Shown here one piece after another: positions 12,141-22,450 of a stretch of 64,000 bases of DNA. This DNA comes from Paraspadella gotoi. Its lineage: Eukaryota > Chaetognatha. The notes under the pieces were generated by a model. That model was not told the DNA's origin. It did no database searches and worked only from the letters and a program-made list of their open reading frames with translations. The stretch spans positions 27,633,469 through 27,697,468 of the forward strand of contig CM119264.1 in assembly GCA_051294375.1 (NCBI GenBank). Reading direction: 5' to 3'. The position numbers and the translations under genes were made by a program. Positions within the stretch are counted from its first letter, which is position 1, and each line of letters starts with the position of its first letter.

Positions 12141-12436
12141 GGCTCATCAGCAGGAACATAATCATCATCATCATCTTTATCATCATCGTCATCATCATCA
12201 GTGTCATCAGTAGGAACTTAATCATCATCATCATCATCAGTATCATCAGCAGGAACATAATCATCATCATCATCATAATCATCATCATCAGTATCATCAG
12301 TAGAAACATAATCATCATCATCATCATCATTATCATCAACATCATTATCATCAAAATCATCAGTTTCATCAGTAGGAACATAATCCTCATCATCATCATC
12401 ATCATCATCATCGTCATCATCATCATCATCAGTTTC
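12093..12436. repeat. (ATC)n array with higher-order units of about 40-75 bp
   Basis: Runs of ATC are punctuated by a shared AGGAACATAATC or close variant at about 12151, 12211, 12251, 12302 and 12374. The minus strand reads Asp runs punctuated by YVPTDETD-like motifs, open from about 12448 to a TAA at 12218-12220, where one unit has CTTA instead of CATA. No splice site or ATG opens that frame. Confidence 0.85.
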
Positions 12437-12689
12437 ACCAACATGCAATAGAAAAGTCGAGTTGCAATTTCATTAATAAAAATAATTTAAAACAACAAAT
12501 GAATTTAGTTATTCTCGTCTTCTTGGTTACCGAATTGTCGTCGTCATATTCTCATCGGATTCGTTTGTTCTCCTCACCTTTTGCCCTCACCCTTCATTTC
12601 CACCCTTACCTTCCCCTTAGCCTGACCCAAGAAACCCACTCTCTTCCGGGTCGTAATCCTTCGATTTTATCGTCTGGTTTCCCTGGCCA

Positions 12690-12691
12690 TG

Positions 12692-12728
<37 letters not shown>

Positions 12729-12750
12729 GCCTGTTGTCGTTGTTGTTGTT
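12690..12750. repeat. (CGT)n and (GTT)n trinucleotide repeats
   Basis: Roughly 12 CGT units followed after a short GC-rich link by GTT units. Confidence 0.9.
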
Positions 12751-12829
12751 GTTTATGACTTGTTTTGGCGTATGATATCGATGAACAGCCGACAGCAACC
12801 CGCCGTTTCATGTACAGGGATTTTTTTTT

Positions 12830-12915
12830 TCTTCTCTTCTCTCTCTCTCTCTCTCTTTCTTCTCTCTCTCTCTTCTCTCGTCTCTCTCTCCTCTCTCTCT
12901 GCTCTCTCTCTTGCT
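12830..12915. repeat. Interrupted (TC)n microsatellite
   Basis: TC dinucleotides broken by TTCT, CGT and GC insertions. Confidence 0.9.
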
Positions 12916-12959
12916 CCTTTCGTGGCAGGTTATATCCGTGTTTCTTGTTTTCTTTGAAA

Positions 12960-13490
12960 TTAAAAGAAGAAGGAAGCGATAGAGACGATCGGGAGTGATG
13001 GGAGGTGCGAGGAAGAATAAGGAAAGTGAGGATAGGGAGGAGGAAGCGGAGAAAGAAGAAAGGAAAGGGAGGAAGGAGGAGAAAGAATAGGAGAAAAAAG
13101 GAAAGGAAAGGGAGGAAATGAATTAAGGGAGAAAAAGGAAAAGAGAAGAGGAGGAGAGGGGGAAAGGAAAGTAAAAAAAAAGAAGGGGGAGGATTGAGGA
13201 AAAGTATTGAAGGGAAGGAGAAAAGAAAAGGACAAAGGAGAAAAGGAAAGGAAAAGAAAGAAAGAAAGGGAAAGAAAATAAGAGTAGGGGAGGAAAAGAG
13301 GAAAAGAACGAAAAAAAGGAAATAAAAAGAAAAGAAGGAGGAAAGAAAAGAATCAAGGGAAAAAGGGAAAAAGAAAAATAGGGATACAAAAGTAAGGGAG
13401 GAAAGAAAAAGGATAAAAAGGAAAGTAAAAATAGCAAGAGAGATAGACAATAGAGAGCAAGAGAGAAAGAATGTAGAAACAGAGTAAGAC
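12960..13490. repeat. Long polypurine tract
   Basis: About 500 bp in which the plus strand is overwhelmingly A and G (GAAAGGAAAG, GGAGGAAG), with few pyrimidines. Long frames of Phe, Ser and Leu on the minus strand are a by-product. Confidence 0.8.
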
Positions 13491-13499
13491 TCTCTCATT

Positions 13500-14460
13500 A
13501 GTGACTCGTCCTAAATTCCTACGTTGGTAAGTTTAACGGATCCAATTCATGTCTCGTGTTCCGAGGTTAGTTTGAGTTTGTCTGGACTTTCTTTATAGTC
13601 ATATTAGGGGCAGTATTGATTATAACGGTAAAGAAGGAGAATTAAATTTAACGTTGAAAAAAGAATAATCCTAAACTAAAACCATTGGTTCTGGAATCAT
13701 TAAAAGCTGCTTACACCAGCTACCTACTTTCCGGTTTCATTTAAAAACGGTTGGAGTTGGATAATCTCGTTATCTCTCGTCTAAATATTCTTGTTTGTTC
13801 TCTCAAATAATTTTTTTCTTGTGCTCCACTCTACTATACAGTTGCCTCATAAACCCAAACCGATCTCTGCAGATTCACCAGACCAATCAAAACAATTAAT
13901 CAATCAAACCAACGAAAGTTTTCCAATCAATCAATCCAACCGCCTCGTAGTCACAGATTTACGAACTCTTTCGTCCGATTCTCATCAATTTTCCCCTAAG
14001 AGCGGCAGAAGGATGTCTTGTCTTATCTTCTTTCTTTCTTTGTGTCGTTCTGTGTTGGGTGTGTAGTTACACCAGCTAGGTGCTTGCTGTCGTTATCTGT
14101 TCTTGATGTCTTTCTTGTCTTGTCTTTCTGATCTTTCTGTGTCGTTCGTTTCTTTTCTTCTATTCTTCTTTCTTCTTTTTTTTAGACAAAAATCCCTGGC
14201 TTGTTTTATTCCAAATATTCTAACGCTCACGATGAGCTCATCCTTCTGCACGTTCTCTCTCTCTCTCATCGTCTCTCCTTCTTCTCTCGTCCTTTCTCTT
14301 GCACTGCCTTCGGATCTTCTTCTCGTCTCCCTCCCGATCTCTCCCTCTCATCTTCTTCCAACGATGAGATTTTTTCTCCCAGGGCGCTGCAGACTCATAG
14401 CGAAATGCAAAGTCTCGTGGCTTATGGATTTAGCAACAAAAACGTGAAGGGCACAGCAAC
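13500..14460. other. Intergenic DNA, nothing recognised
   Basis: Mixed composition with CAATCAAACCAA-like runs near 13880-13940. No convincing exon or RNA. Confidence 0.4.
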
Positions 14461-14463
14461 AAA

Positions 14464-14474
14464 CTGAGAGAGAG

Positions 14475-14526
<52 letters not shown>

Positions 14527-14575
14527 CAGGAGAGACGGAGAGGAGAGAGAAGAGAGAGAGAGGAGACGGCAAGAA
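14464..14575. repeat. Interrupted (GA)n microsatellite
   Basis: GAGAGAG blocks separated by AGGAGA interruptions. Confidence 0.9.
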
Positions 14576-14877
14576 GCAGCTTGTCATTGTTTTTCGTGTT
14601 TTCTGTCATGTGAGCTGACAGTCCTCGCTCTGTTGGCCTAGCGGACGTGTTTTTGTGTTCGGGTGGGATGGCAGGGGTGTGAGAGGAGGAGAGGGTGACT
14701 CAGGTCATGGCATGGACGAGGGTTAGGGTAAGGGTGAGGGTTGAGCACAGGGTGGTAGGGGTGGCAGGTGGGGTACCCACTCGCCACCGCGCTCGGATGT
14801 GGGTATGTTTGTGTGTTTGCTTCGCCGCCTGGATGGCGGGGTCGATGACAAGGGCGGAATTCATAAAAGATCAGTCG

Positions 14878-15255
14878 TCTCTGCTCTCTCTCGTCTCTCT
14901 CTCTCTTCGTCTCTCTCGTCGTCTCTCGTCCTCTCAGTCTCTCTCGTCTGCCTCTGTCCGTCTGTCATCTTCGGTCTTTTCTCCTCTCTCTCGTACAGGC
15001 TCTTTCTTTAATGTTCTCTCGGCTTCTCATCTCCCGCGGTCTAAAGTCAACCGGTCAGTCAAGTGATTCCATTCTAGCCACGGAGAGAGAGGTAAATCTC
15101 GCTTAGGGCAATGTCCACTCTCTCTCTCTCCTCTCTCTGTCCTCATCTCTGTCTCTCTCTCCTCTCTTCTTCTCTCTCTCTCTCTTCTGTCTCGTCTTTC
15201 TCTCTCTCGGTCTCGGTTCACTTATCTCTCTCTTCATCTGTCTCTCTCGTGCACG
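14878..15255. repeat. Two interrupted (TC)n blocks
   Basis: CTCTCTCGT-type runs at 14878-15000 and again at 15115-15255, separated by about 110 bp of mixed sequence. Confidence 0.85.
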
Positions 15256-16150
15256 TCTTTCCTAATCCTTTTTTTCCTTTGTGTGTCCATTGAAACTTAC
15301 AAACATGCGGACCGTTTTTTGCTTTTTTTTCTTTTTCCATTTTCTTTTTTCCCTTCAACTTCATTCGAGCCACAAAGACCATTTGTTTCAGTTTTTTTTT
15401 TTCGAAGCTACGAACGATAATAGAGGACGAGTTAAGTTTAAGTTTTCATTTCATGATGTTTTCAATTCATAATCATGAAACACATCACAAACTTATGAGA
15501 AACCCTTTAATTTTGTTTATATATTCCTTGATCATTAAATCTAGACTTTTTTTTCATATTTTCTTTCTATTTTTTTAAACATCTTGTCATCTTGCCGAGC
15601 ATGTTCTAGCGGAACATCATTTATCTTGTCGATTGTCAGTCAGAGCCTCTGTGCAGACTGTTAAGATCAGAGCCTCAGTGCAGCCAGTTGAGTTCGTTTG
15701 CCTCCACATTTCTCAATTCCTTTTCTCTCCCGGCCTCTTGAAGTGTTTATCAAAGGTTCGACCGAATTTAGGGCTTGGTTCGCTGCCACGAGTCACATCG
15801 AAGCGCAAATGCTGCTATTTATGTCCTTTTATATTTACGTTAATGTGCTTAAATGCATTTTCTTTTTGGCAATGAAATTACAGGGGATTTTCTCAACAAA
15901 ACGTCTGCCACTATCAAAAAAGATTTAAAGATAGTAAAAATCCTTCCGCGAATTTCTCTTTAATATTTGAGGTCCACACGGGAAGACGACAAGGGAAGAA
16001 CGCACAAATTCGATTTCTCTCTCAGTCTCATACTGTCTAATCTTCGTAATCTTCAGCATTGTCGTCGTCGTCGTCGTGGTTATCGTCGTCTTCTTCATCC
16101 GTTTTTGACTTTTGAATTCGACTTTCAACGTCGTCCTTGTCCATGTCCAA
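15256..16150. other. Intergenic DNA, nothing recognised
   Basis: Contains an imperfect 25 bp doublet (CAGAGCCTCTGTGCAG and CAGAGCCTCAGTGCAG) at about 15642-15683 and a short GTC repeat near 16060-16090. No convincing gene. Confidence 0.4.
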
Positions 16151-16169
16151 TCTATCTATCTATCTATCT

Positions 16170-16179
16170 NNNNNNNNNN
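16170..16179. other. Assembly gap, 10 N
   Basis: Run of N inside the TATC array. Confidence 1.
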
Positions 16180-16295
16180 CTATCTGTCTATCTGTCTATC
16201 TATCTGTCTATCTGTCTATCTGTCTATCTATCAAATCTATCTATCTATCTATCTTTCTATCTATCTATCAATCTATCAATCTATCTGTCTATCTG

Positions 16296-16327
<32 letters not shown>

Positions 16328-16634
16328 NNNNNNNNNNNNNNNNNNNNNNNNNNNNNNNNNNNNNNNNNNNNNNNNNNNNNNNNNNNNNNNNNNNNNNNNN
16401 NNNNNNNNNNNNNNNNNNNNNNNNNNNNNNNNNNNNNNNNNNNNNNNNNNNNNNNNNNNNNNNNNNNNNNNNNNNNNNNNNNNNNNNNNNNNNNNNNNNN
16501 NNNNNNNNNNNNNNNNNNNNNNNNNNNNNNNNNNNNNNNNNNNNNNNNNNNNNNNNNNNNNNNNNNNNNNNNNNNNNNNNNNNNNNNNNNNNNNNNNNNN
16601 NNNNNNNNNNNNNNNNNNNNNNNNNNNNNNNNNN
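16328..16634. other. Assembly gap, 307 N
   Basis: Run of N with TATC repeats on both edges. Confidence 1.
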
Positions 16635-16667
<33 letters not shown>

Positions 16668-16807
16668 CTATCGATGTATATATCCGTCTATTTGACTTTG
16701 GTCTGTCTGTCTGTCTCGTCTGTACAATCAAAGGACTTTTAAATTAAGTCAAGTCTGTCGCCATCTTCTGGATATTGACATCATCTTCCTCAAAATCAGA
16801 GTCATCG

Positions 16808-16821
16808 TCACTTATGGAAGT

Positions 16822-16874
<53 letters not shown>

Positions 16875-16912
16875 TCGCGATAGTCATCGCCCGGACTTTC
16901 CGTCATCACCAT
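16808..16912 (-). CDS. Possible small acidic ORF at a GAC/GAT repeat
   Basis: Seen: minus-strand ATG at 16912 opens MVMTESPGDDYR followed by a run of Asp, then DFHK and TGA. In another minus-strand frame the DNA just downstream reads SISDDDSDFEEDDVNIQK and MATDLT before TAA at 16744, which looks like a plausible acidic C-terminus. The two frames could be parts of one exon broken by an indel in the trinucleotide repeat. Function unknown; coding status speculative. Confidence 0.2.
16816..16880. repeat. (CGTCAT)n hexanucleotide-like repeat
   Basis: GTCGTCATC units repeated about six times; minus strand reads poly-Asp. Confidence 0.9.
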
Positions 16913-17016
16913 TTGAAAAGAAATATGGAATAAGAAAAAATTCATAGCAAAAAATGGAAAAGAAGCAAAAATGGAAATAAAAAAATAATAAGAAGAAAAA
17001 ATTCCATGTTTTTTTT

Positions 17017-17232
17017 NNNNNNNNNNNNNNNNNNNNNNNNNNNNNNNNNNNNNNNNNNNNNNNNNNNNNNNNNNNNNNNNNNNNNNNNNNNNNNNNNNNN
17101 NNNNNNNNNNNNNNNNNNNNNNNNNNNNNNNNNNNNNNNNNNNNNNNNNNNNNNNNNNNNNNNNNNNNNNNNNNNNNNNNNNNNNNNNNNNNNNNNNNNN
17201 NNNNNNNNNNNNNNNNNNNNNNNNNNNNNNNN
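17017..17232. other. Assembly gap, 216 N
   Basis: Run of N between a T run and (CT)n. Confidence 1.
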
Positions 17233-17491
17233 CTCTCTCTCTCTCTTCTGCTTCTTCTTCGTCTTTTATTCACTGAATTCATTTGTGAATTCATTTCATT
17301 CATTTCAGCGAATTCATTTTCGGTGAATGATTCCAAAAAATGAGCGTGAAAAGCTTTTTTTTTCTTTTTTTCTTTTTTTCTTCTTTCGCCTCTCGACGTC
17401 ATCGCGAGTCTTTGAAGGAGAAAAGAGAAAAATGAAGGTTTTAATGAAATTTTAATACGAAAATTCCGGCCTCTAATTTGATGAAACATAA

Positions 17492-17660
17492 NNNNNNNNN
17501 NNNNNNNNNNNNNNNNNNNNNNNNNNNNNNNNNNNNNNNNNNNNNNNNNNNNNNNNNNNNNNNNNNNNNNNNNNNNNNNNNNNNNNNNNNNNNNNNNNNN
17601 NNNNNNNNNNNNNNNNNNNNNNNNNNNNNNNNNNNNNNNNNNNNNNNNNNNNNNNNNNNN
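17492..17660. other. Assembly gap, 169 N
   Basis: Run of N followed directly by (AG)n to 17692. Confidence 1.
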
Positions 17661-17697
<37 letters not shown>

Positions 17698-18082
17698 AAA
17701 CGGATTTGGCTTTTAAATGACGGAAAAAAATGAAACTTTAATTTTATAAACGATGAGTAATTTGCTTTGTGATTTATTTTTTAATAAGAAGACTTTTTGA
17801 ATAATTTCAAACTACAAACTTTAGTAATTGCGTGTGAGATTTTACGTTTCATTTTCATCTCACTCCTCTTCAATTACGGTTTCAAATGAGGTTACAGTGC
17901 ATTTTCGCATAAAATACAGCAGTAAAGAGAGTTTTGAGCATCGTTTAAAAAGATTAACAGCATTTAAGGGGATGAGTCTTCTTCTTTTCCTCCCATTAGG
18001 TCGTCATCAAACAATCGCTTTTTTCTTCTCAAAAAGTCTTTCCTTCATTTCAATGATCATTGGACATCAAAACAAACCATTT

Positions 18083-18087
<5 letters not shown>

Positions 18088-18119
<32 letters not shown>

Positions 18120-18195
18120 CTTCTCTCTCTTCTCTTCTCTGCTTCTGCTCTCCCTCTTCTTCGTCCTCTCTCTCTCTCTCTTCGCTCTCTCTCTC
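18088..18195. repeat. Interrupted (TC)n microsatellite
   Basis: Pure TC for about 30 bp, then TC with TTCT and GC interruptions. Confidence 0.9.
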
Positions 18196-18865
18196 CTTGC
18201 GCTAGTCGCCACATTTCCAAACATACAAGCCATTCGTGCCGAGCGCTTGAGCAATGAAGACGAAAAGAACTTTTGCGCTGCGAGCGTTCACACGGAACGA
18301 CCATTGACTATGTCCCTTTTTTTTTCTCCGAGGGAATGACTCTGTAAAGTGTTTTTGAAATTCCGGAGATACCACACGCGTAGATAGTTCACGTGAGACT
18401 GGGGAAAATTCGAACAGTGGGGTTTTTGATGAAGAGGCATGGAGAGAAAGATGGAGAGTAGCGGAAGTAGACGAGAAGAGCGTGCGAGAGAAAGCGCGAC
18501 GAGACGAGAGAGAGATAGAGCTTGAGATGATAGGCAACTAGCTTCAAATGGTGTGTTGATAGAGATTACAGTGTGAGGTGGTATATTTTTTCTTGTCTAT
18601 TGTGTTTTTTTCATTTTTTTTTTTGGTAACCGCGGGATCGGTAATGTATCCTCAACAAGTTTTTATAAATTTTAAGGATGCGGGTTCCACTCGGACTTTT
18701 CACTCGTAACCGGTTTATGTCATGTCTTACTTGCCCATGTAGAGCTTGAAAGTGAAAGTTTGGAGTGTCATAAATTTTAGATCGTTATATATCTTTGGAA
18801 GACGGTGCATCTGATGACGTGGAATACTAATCTTTAGTTTTGTTTTTTCTTTTCGCCCTACAGAG

Positions 18866-19537
18866 ACCTTTATGAGTAAGCCCCAAACATGCGGTTTAAT
18901 TTGTAGCCACTGCCACCCACCGCTAGATCTTCGCTTCCGCAGCTATCTCTCCCGAATCTGGCATCTCCAGCCATTCATCCTCCGATACCTGCTGTCGCCC
19001 TACCTGTTCCTATCTGCTCGCAGCTATCGCCGTGCATCCAGCCTCATATGCGGCGATGCCAGCTCTGAGCGTTAACGTTCCTAACTCGTCAACAAGACAC
19101 TTCCTCTCCGATCATACAAATCACGTTCACCTGTCTCCTCTGCTCTTTTATTCTCCCTCAGCCCTGTAACGAAACACTCCTCCGGATGCTCTGCCAACGT
19201 GCCTAAATGACTTACACACATCGTAACACACTTCCAGACTGTGCTTCTCCTATTCGAATACCAACATCCCTCGTCGTCATCTGACTATACACAGTAGCAT
19301 GCTGCGCTCCAGCCCACATAGCCATACACTATCCTCAGTCCTGCGACCTTATTCCCGGAAGTCAATACATACACCCTGATCTCCCAGGTCCAGCGCGCGG
19401 GATCTCCGCACTCAGGCTAGCCCCGCCCCACGCTACTCATCCTCTCAATTCTGTATCTCAATACCAAGAACTCTCTTACCTCCATGCTCCTCCTCCAGTC
19501 ACTAGCCCCCTCGCTGGCCCAACACTTCTCGTCCCTC
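18866..19537. other. GC-rich non-coding island of unknown origin
   Basis: About 670 bp of markedly higher GC than both flanks, with no long frame and no recognisable repeat or RNA. GTGTTGATAGAG occurs at 18553 and again at 19538, each followed by a T run and CCGCGGG, so the island sits between two noisy copies of the same flank. Confidence 0.4.
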
Positions 19538-19828
19538 GTGTTGATAGAGAAATAGCAAAGTTTTTTTTAAAATCCGCGGGTCAAGCAAATTTATTTGTAC
19601 TAATATATTTCAGGAGAAAAGCTTTTGTGCATTTCTCTAGGTATATCCTAATAACACACGAAAACGGACAAGGTTCCATACGCATCATAGACTGAAAATT
19701 AAAACATCAGCGTCTTAAATATTGTTTCTTATAGTAAATTTTTAAAAATTTGCATTTAAAATTTGGTATAGCCTACAATATTTTCCATATACTGTGAGAT
19801 TACGTATATATAATTATAGGGAAACTCA

Positions 19829-20452
19829 GTTGGTGCCCTCTTATGAATCAAATTAATAAAATAAATATTACCAAAAAAGCATTTTTATCCTGGTTTTTAT
19901 ATTCATGTTCCTATATGCCTAACAATTTTAAATTTGATTAAATTTACGTAATTCTCTACATCATCTCTACTGCCTCACGGTTGCCATTAGTTACAACTTT
20001 TTACAACCACTAATATCAGAATGAAACAGTATGCGTACGTGATGTATTGATAGTCAGGCAGCAATATATCTTTCAAATGTTTTATTTTAATACATACAGT
20101 ATACTTTTCTTAATGAGACAGTTCGAAAGGTATGTCAAGCACCAAGACTCGTCTCGGTTTACCTTATAAACACGACAACAAAAGAAAGGATTTACACTAT
20201 TCCGTGGAGTACTGTTTTTTTTTTTAACAACATCTATTCATTTCATTACTGAAATTCAAGTTCATTGTATTTTCATCTCTTAAGGCTACCCAAATGATTA
20301 TTTTATTTATTCTAAAATGATTGAATCTTTATGTTTTCTTTCTTTCTCTTAGAGCTGTTAGCAATGTTGTGCACAATCATCAAATTCCATCACGCGTTCC
20401 CCTCCGTCACTTAACATTCATGGTGCTCCCACTATTTCAATTTCCCTTTTTT
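19829..20452 (+). repeat. Duplicated segment, copy 1 (direct)
   Basis: Starts GGTGCCCTCTTATGAATC and ends at TTTCAATTTCCC before a 25-N gap. The same sequence restarts right after the gap. Differences between copies are mostly single-base indels. Confidence 0.85.
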
Positions 20453-20477
20453 NNNNNNNNNNNNNNNNNNNNNNNNN
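20453..20477. other. Assembly gap, exactly 25 N
   Basis: Separates two overlapping versions of the same segment, so it probably represents no missing DNA. Confidence 1.
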
Positions 20478-21300
20478 TGGTGCCCTCTTATGAATCAAAT
20501 TATAAAATAAATTTACCAAAAAAATTTTATTGGTTTTTATTTTCATGTTCTATATGCTAAATTTTAATTTTATAAAATTTACTAATTTTCACATCACTCT
20601 ACTGCCCAGTGCCCATTGTACAACTTTTATAACGATATAACTGACATATCTCTGTGAATTGATATCAAAAAATTATCTTTCTTGTTTTATTCTATCATAC
20701 AGTATCTTTNNNNNNNNNNNNNNNNNNNNNNNNNNNNNNNNNNNNNNNNNNNNNNNNNNNNNNNNNNNNNNNNNNNNNNNNNNNNNNNNNNNNNNNNNNN
20801 NNNNNNNNNNNNNNNNNNNNNNNNNNNNNNNNNNNNNNNNNNNNNNNNNNNNNNNNNTGAGTATTGTCAACAAACTGTCTCGTTAATCTATAAACACAAC
20901 AAAAAAGAAAGGATTTACACTTAGTACCTTGTTTAAAACTCTATTATCATTCCTGAATCAGTTCATGTATTTATTCTTTTATTTATTTATCTAAATTGAA
21001 TCTTGTTCCTTTCTTTAGCTATGTTAGCAATGTGCACAATCATCAAATTCATCACGTTCTTTAACATCATGGTTTCCACTTTCAATTTCCCTTTTTTTCC
21101 CGTCGACAGTTTCGTGATTCCACATTCAACTCCTTTCCGCCGATCGGCTGAGTTTTTTTTCGCCCAAATCGGCGACGACAAATGTTGTCTTTGTTCGCCC
21201 CGCTCTGTTTTCTTTGCAAAGTTATTGGCTACGGAGATGAAAACCGTCTTTTGTTTCGACTCGCCGCCAGTGTTTATATGGGCCGGTTTTTCGAGGCTTC
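20478..21300 (+). repeat. Duplicated segment, copy 2 (direct, longer)
   Basis: Repeats copy 1 and extends it with about 200 bp (TTCGCCCCGCTCTGTTTTC, GTGTTTATATGGGCC) up to another 25-N gap. It contains an internal 148-N gap at 20710-20857; the equivalent interval in the other copies is only a few tens of bases. Confidence 0.85.
20710..20857. other. Assembly gap, 148 N
   Basis: Lies inside duplicated copy 2. Copy 1 and the inverted copy span the same interval with far fewer bases. Confidence 1.
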
Positions 21301-21325
21301 NNNNNNNNNNNNNNNNNNNNNNNNN
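21301..21325. other. Assembly gap, exactly 25 N
   Basis: Sits at the turn of an inverted duplication, before a (TC)-rich hinge. Confidence 1.
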
Positions 21326-21497
21326 CGTCGTCTCTCGCTCTCTCGTCTGCTCTCTCGGTCCTCTCCTCTCTCTCTCTCTCCTCTCTCTGCTCTCTCCAGA
21401 GCCCTATTTTCTGCTTTTTCTTTCCTGTCACCGCTTCTCACAATCTCCCTCATCGTCTCTTTCTCCCCGTCTATCTTCTCTCTCTTTCCATCCCATA

Positions 21498-21528
<31 letters not shown>

Positions 21529-21608
21529 TCTGCTCTCGATCTCGGTCTCATCTCTCTGCTCTCATCTGTCTGCTCTCCTCCCTCTCGGTCTTCTCTCGGC
21601 TCTCGTAC
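21326..21608. repeat. (TC)-rich hinge of the palindrome
   Basis: Interrupted CTCTCTC with CGT and GCT breaks; the inverted arm starts immediately after it. Confidence 0.8.
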
Positions 21609-22450
21609 AACAGCCTCGAAAAAAAAACCGGGCCCATATAAACACTGGCGGGACCGAGTTATATTCTCTTCTCTCTGTATATATATATATTAAAGGACGG
21701 TTTTTCAGTCCTCGCGTAGCCAATAACAGACTTTGGGCAAGGAAAAACATGAGCGGGGCGAACAAAAGACAAACATGTCGGTCCGCCCGATGTTGGTGGA
21801 GGCGCGGAAAAAAAAAAAGAAACCCACTCAGCGCCGAATCGGCGAAAGGAGTTGGGAAAGTTGTGTTGGAATTCAGCGAAAACTTGTCGAGGACGGAAAA
21901 AAAAAAAAAAGGGATAGAATTGAAAGTGGTGGAAAAAAAGACGCATGATGTTAGAAGAAGCGCTGATGAATTTGAAATTTGATATGTGGCAGCCATTAGC
22001 ATAACATAGCTAAAGAAAGAAAACAAGATGTCAAGTTTTAGGATAAATATAACTAAAAGAGATAAAAGCATGAAGCTGATTTCCAGGAAATGAATAATAC
22101 GAGGTTTTAAACAAGGTACTAAGTGTAGAATCCTTTCTTTTTGTTGGTGTTTATCGAAGATTAAACAGAGACATGTTTGTTGACCAATGGACTAAACAAC
22201 TGTTCAGTAAAAAGATACTGGTAGATGATAAATAAAACAACAAAGAGTAATTGCTGATTCAGATTCAACACGAAGAGAATTATGTCATATAGTCGTTGTA
22301 AAAAATTGTACAATGGGCAACTGGGCAGTAAAGAAGTGATGTGAAAATGAGTAATTTTATCAAAATTAAATTTAGCATATAGAACATTCGATATATAAGA
22401 ACGCCGAATAATTTTTTGGTAAAATATTTATTTATAATTTGATGTCATAA
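21609..22450 (-). repeat. Duplicated segment, copy 3 (inverted)
   Basis: The reverse complement follows copy 2 from its end back to its start. It shares GTGTTTATATGGGCC, TTGTTCGCCCCGCTC, CACTTAGTACCTTGTTTAAA and CTATATGCTAAATTT with copy 2, with many single-base insertions. The arrangement is a palindrome around about 21.45 kb. Confidence 0.85.

Larger units (their letters stand above)
16152..16680. repeat. (TATC)n / (TGTC)n tetranucleotide array with gaps
   Basis: TATC repeats with TGTC and TCAA variants on both sides of two gaps; the array resumes in pure form after 16634. True length is unknown. Confidence 0.95.

Noticed and set aside
12617-13498. 293-codon minus frame, Phe/Leu/Ser-rich
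   Set aside because: Translation of a polypurine tract read on the pyrimidine strand; no domain.
18202-18537. 111-codon minus frame
   Set aside because: Opens with TTG next to (TC)n; no motif and no splice evidence.
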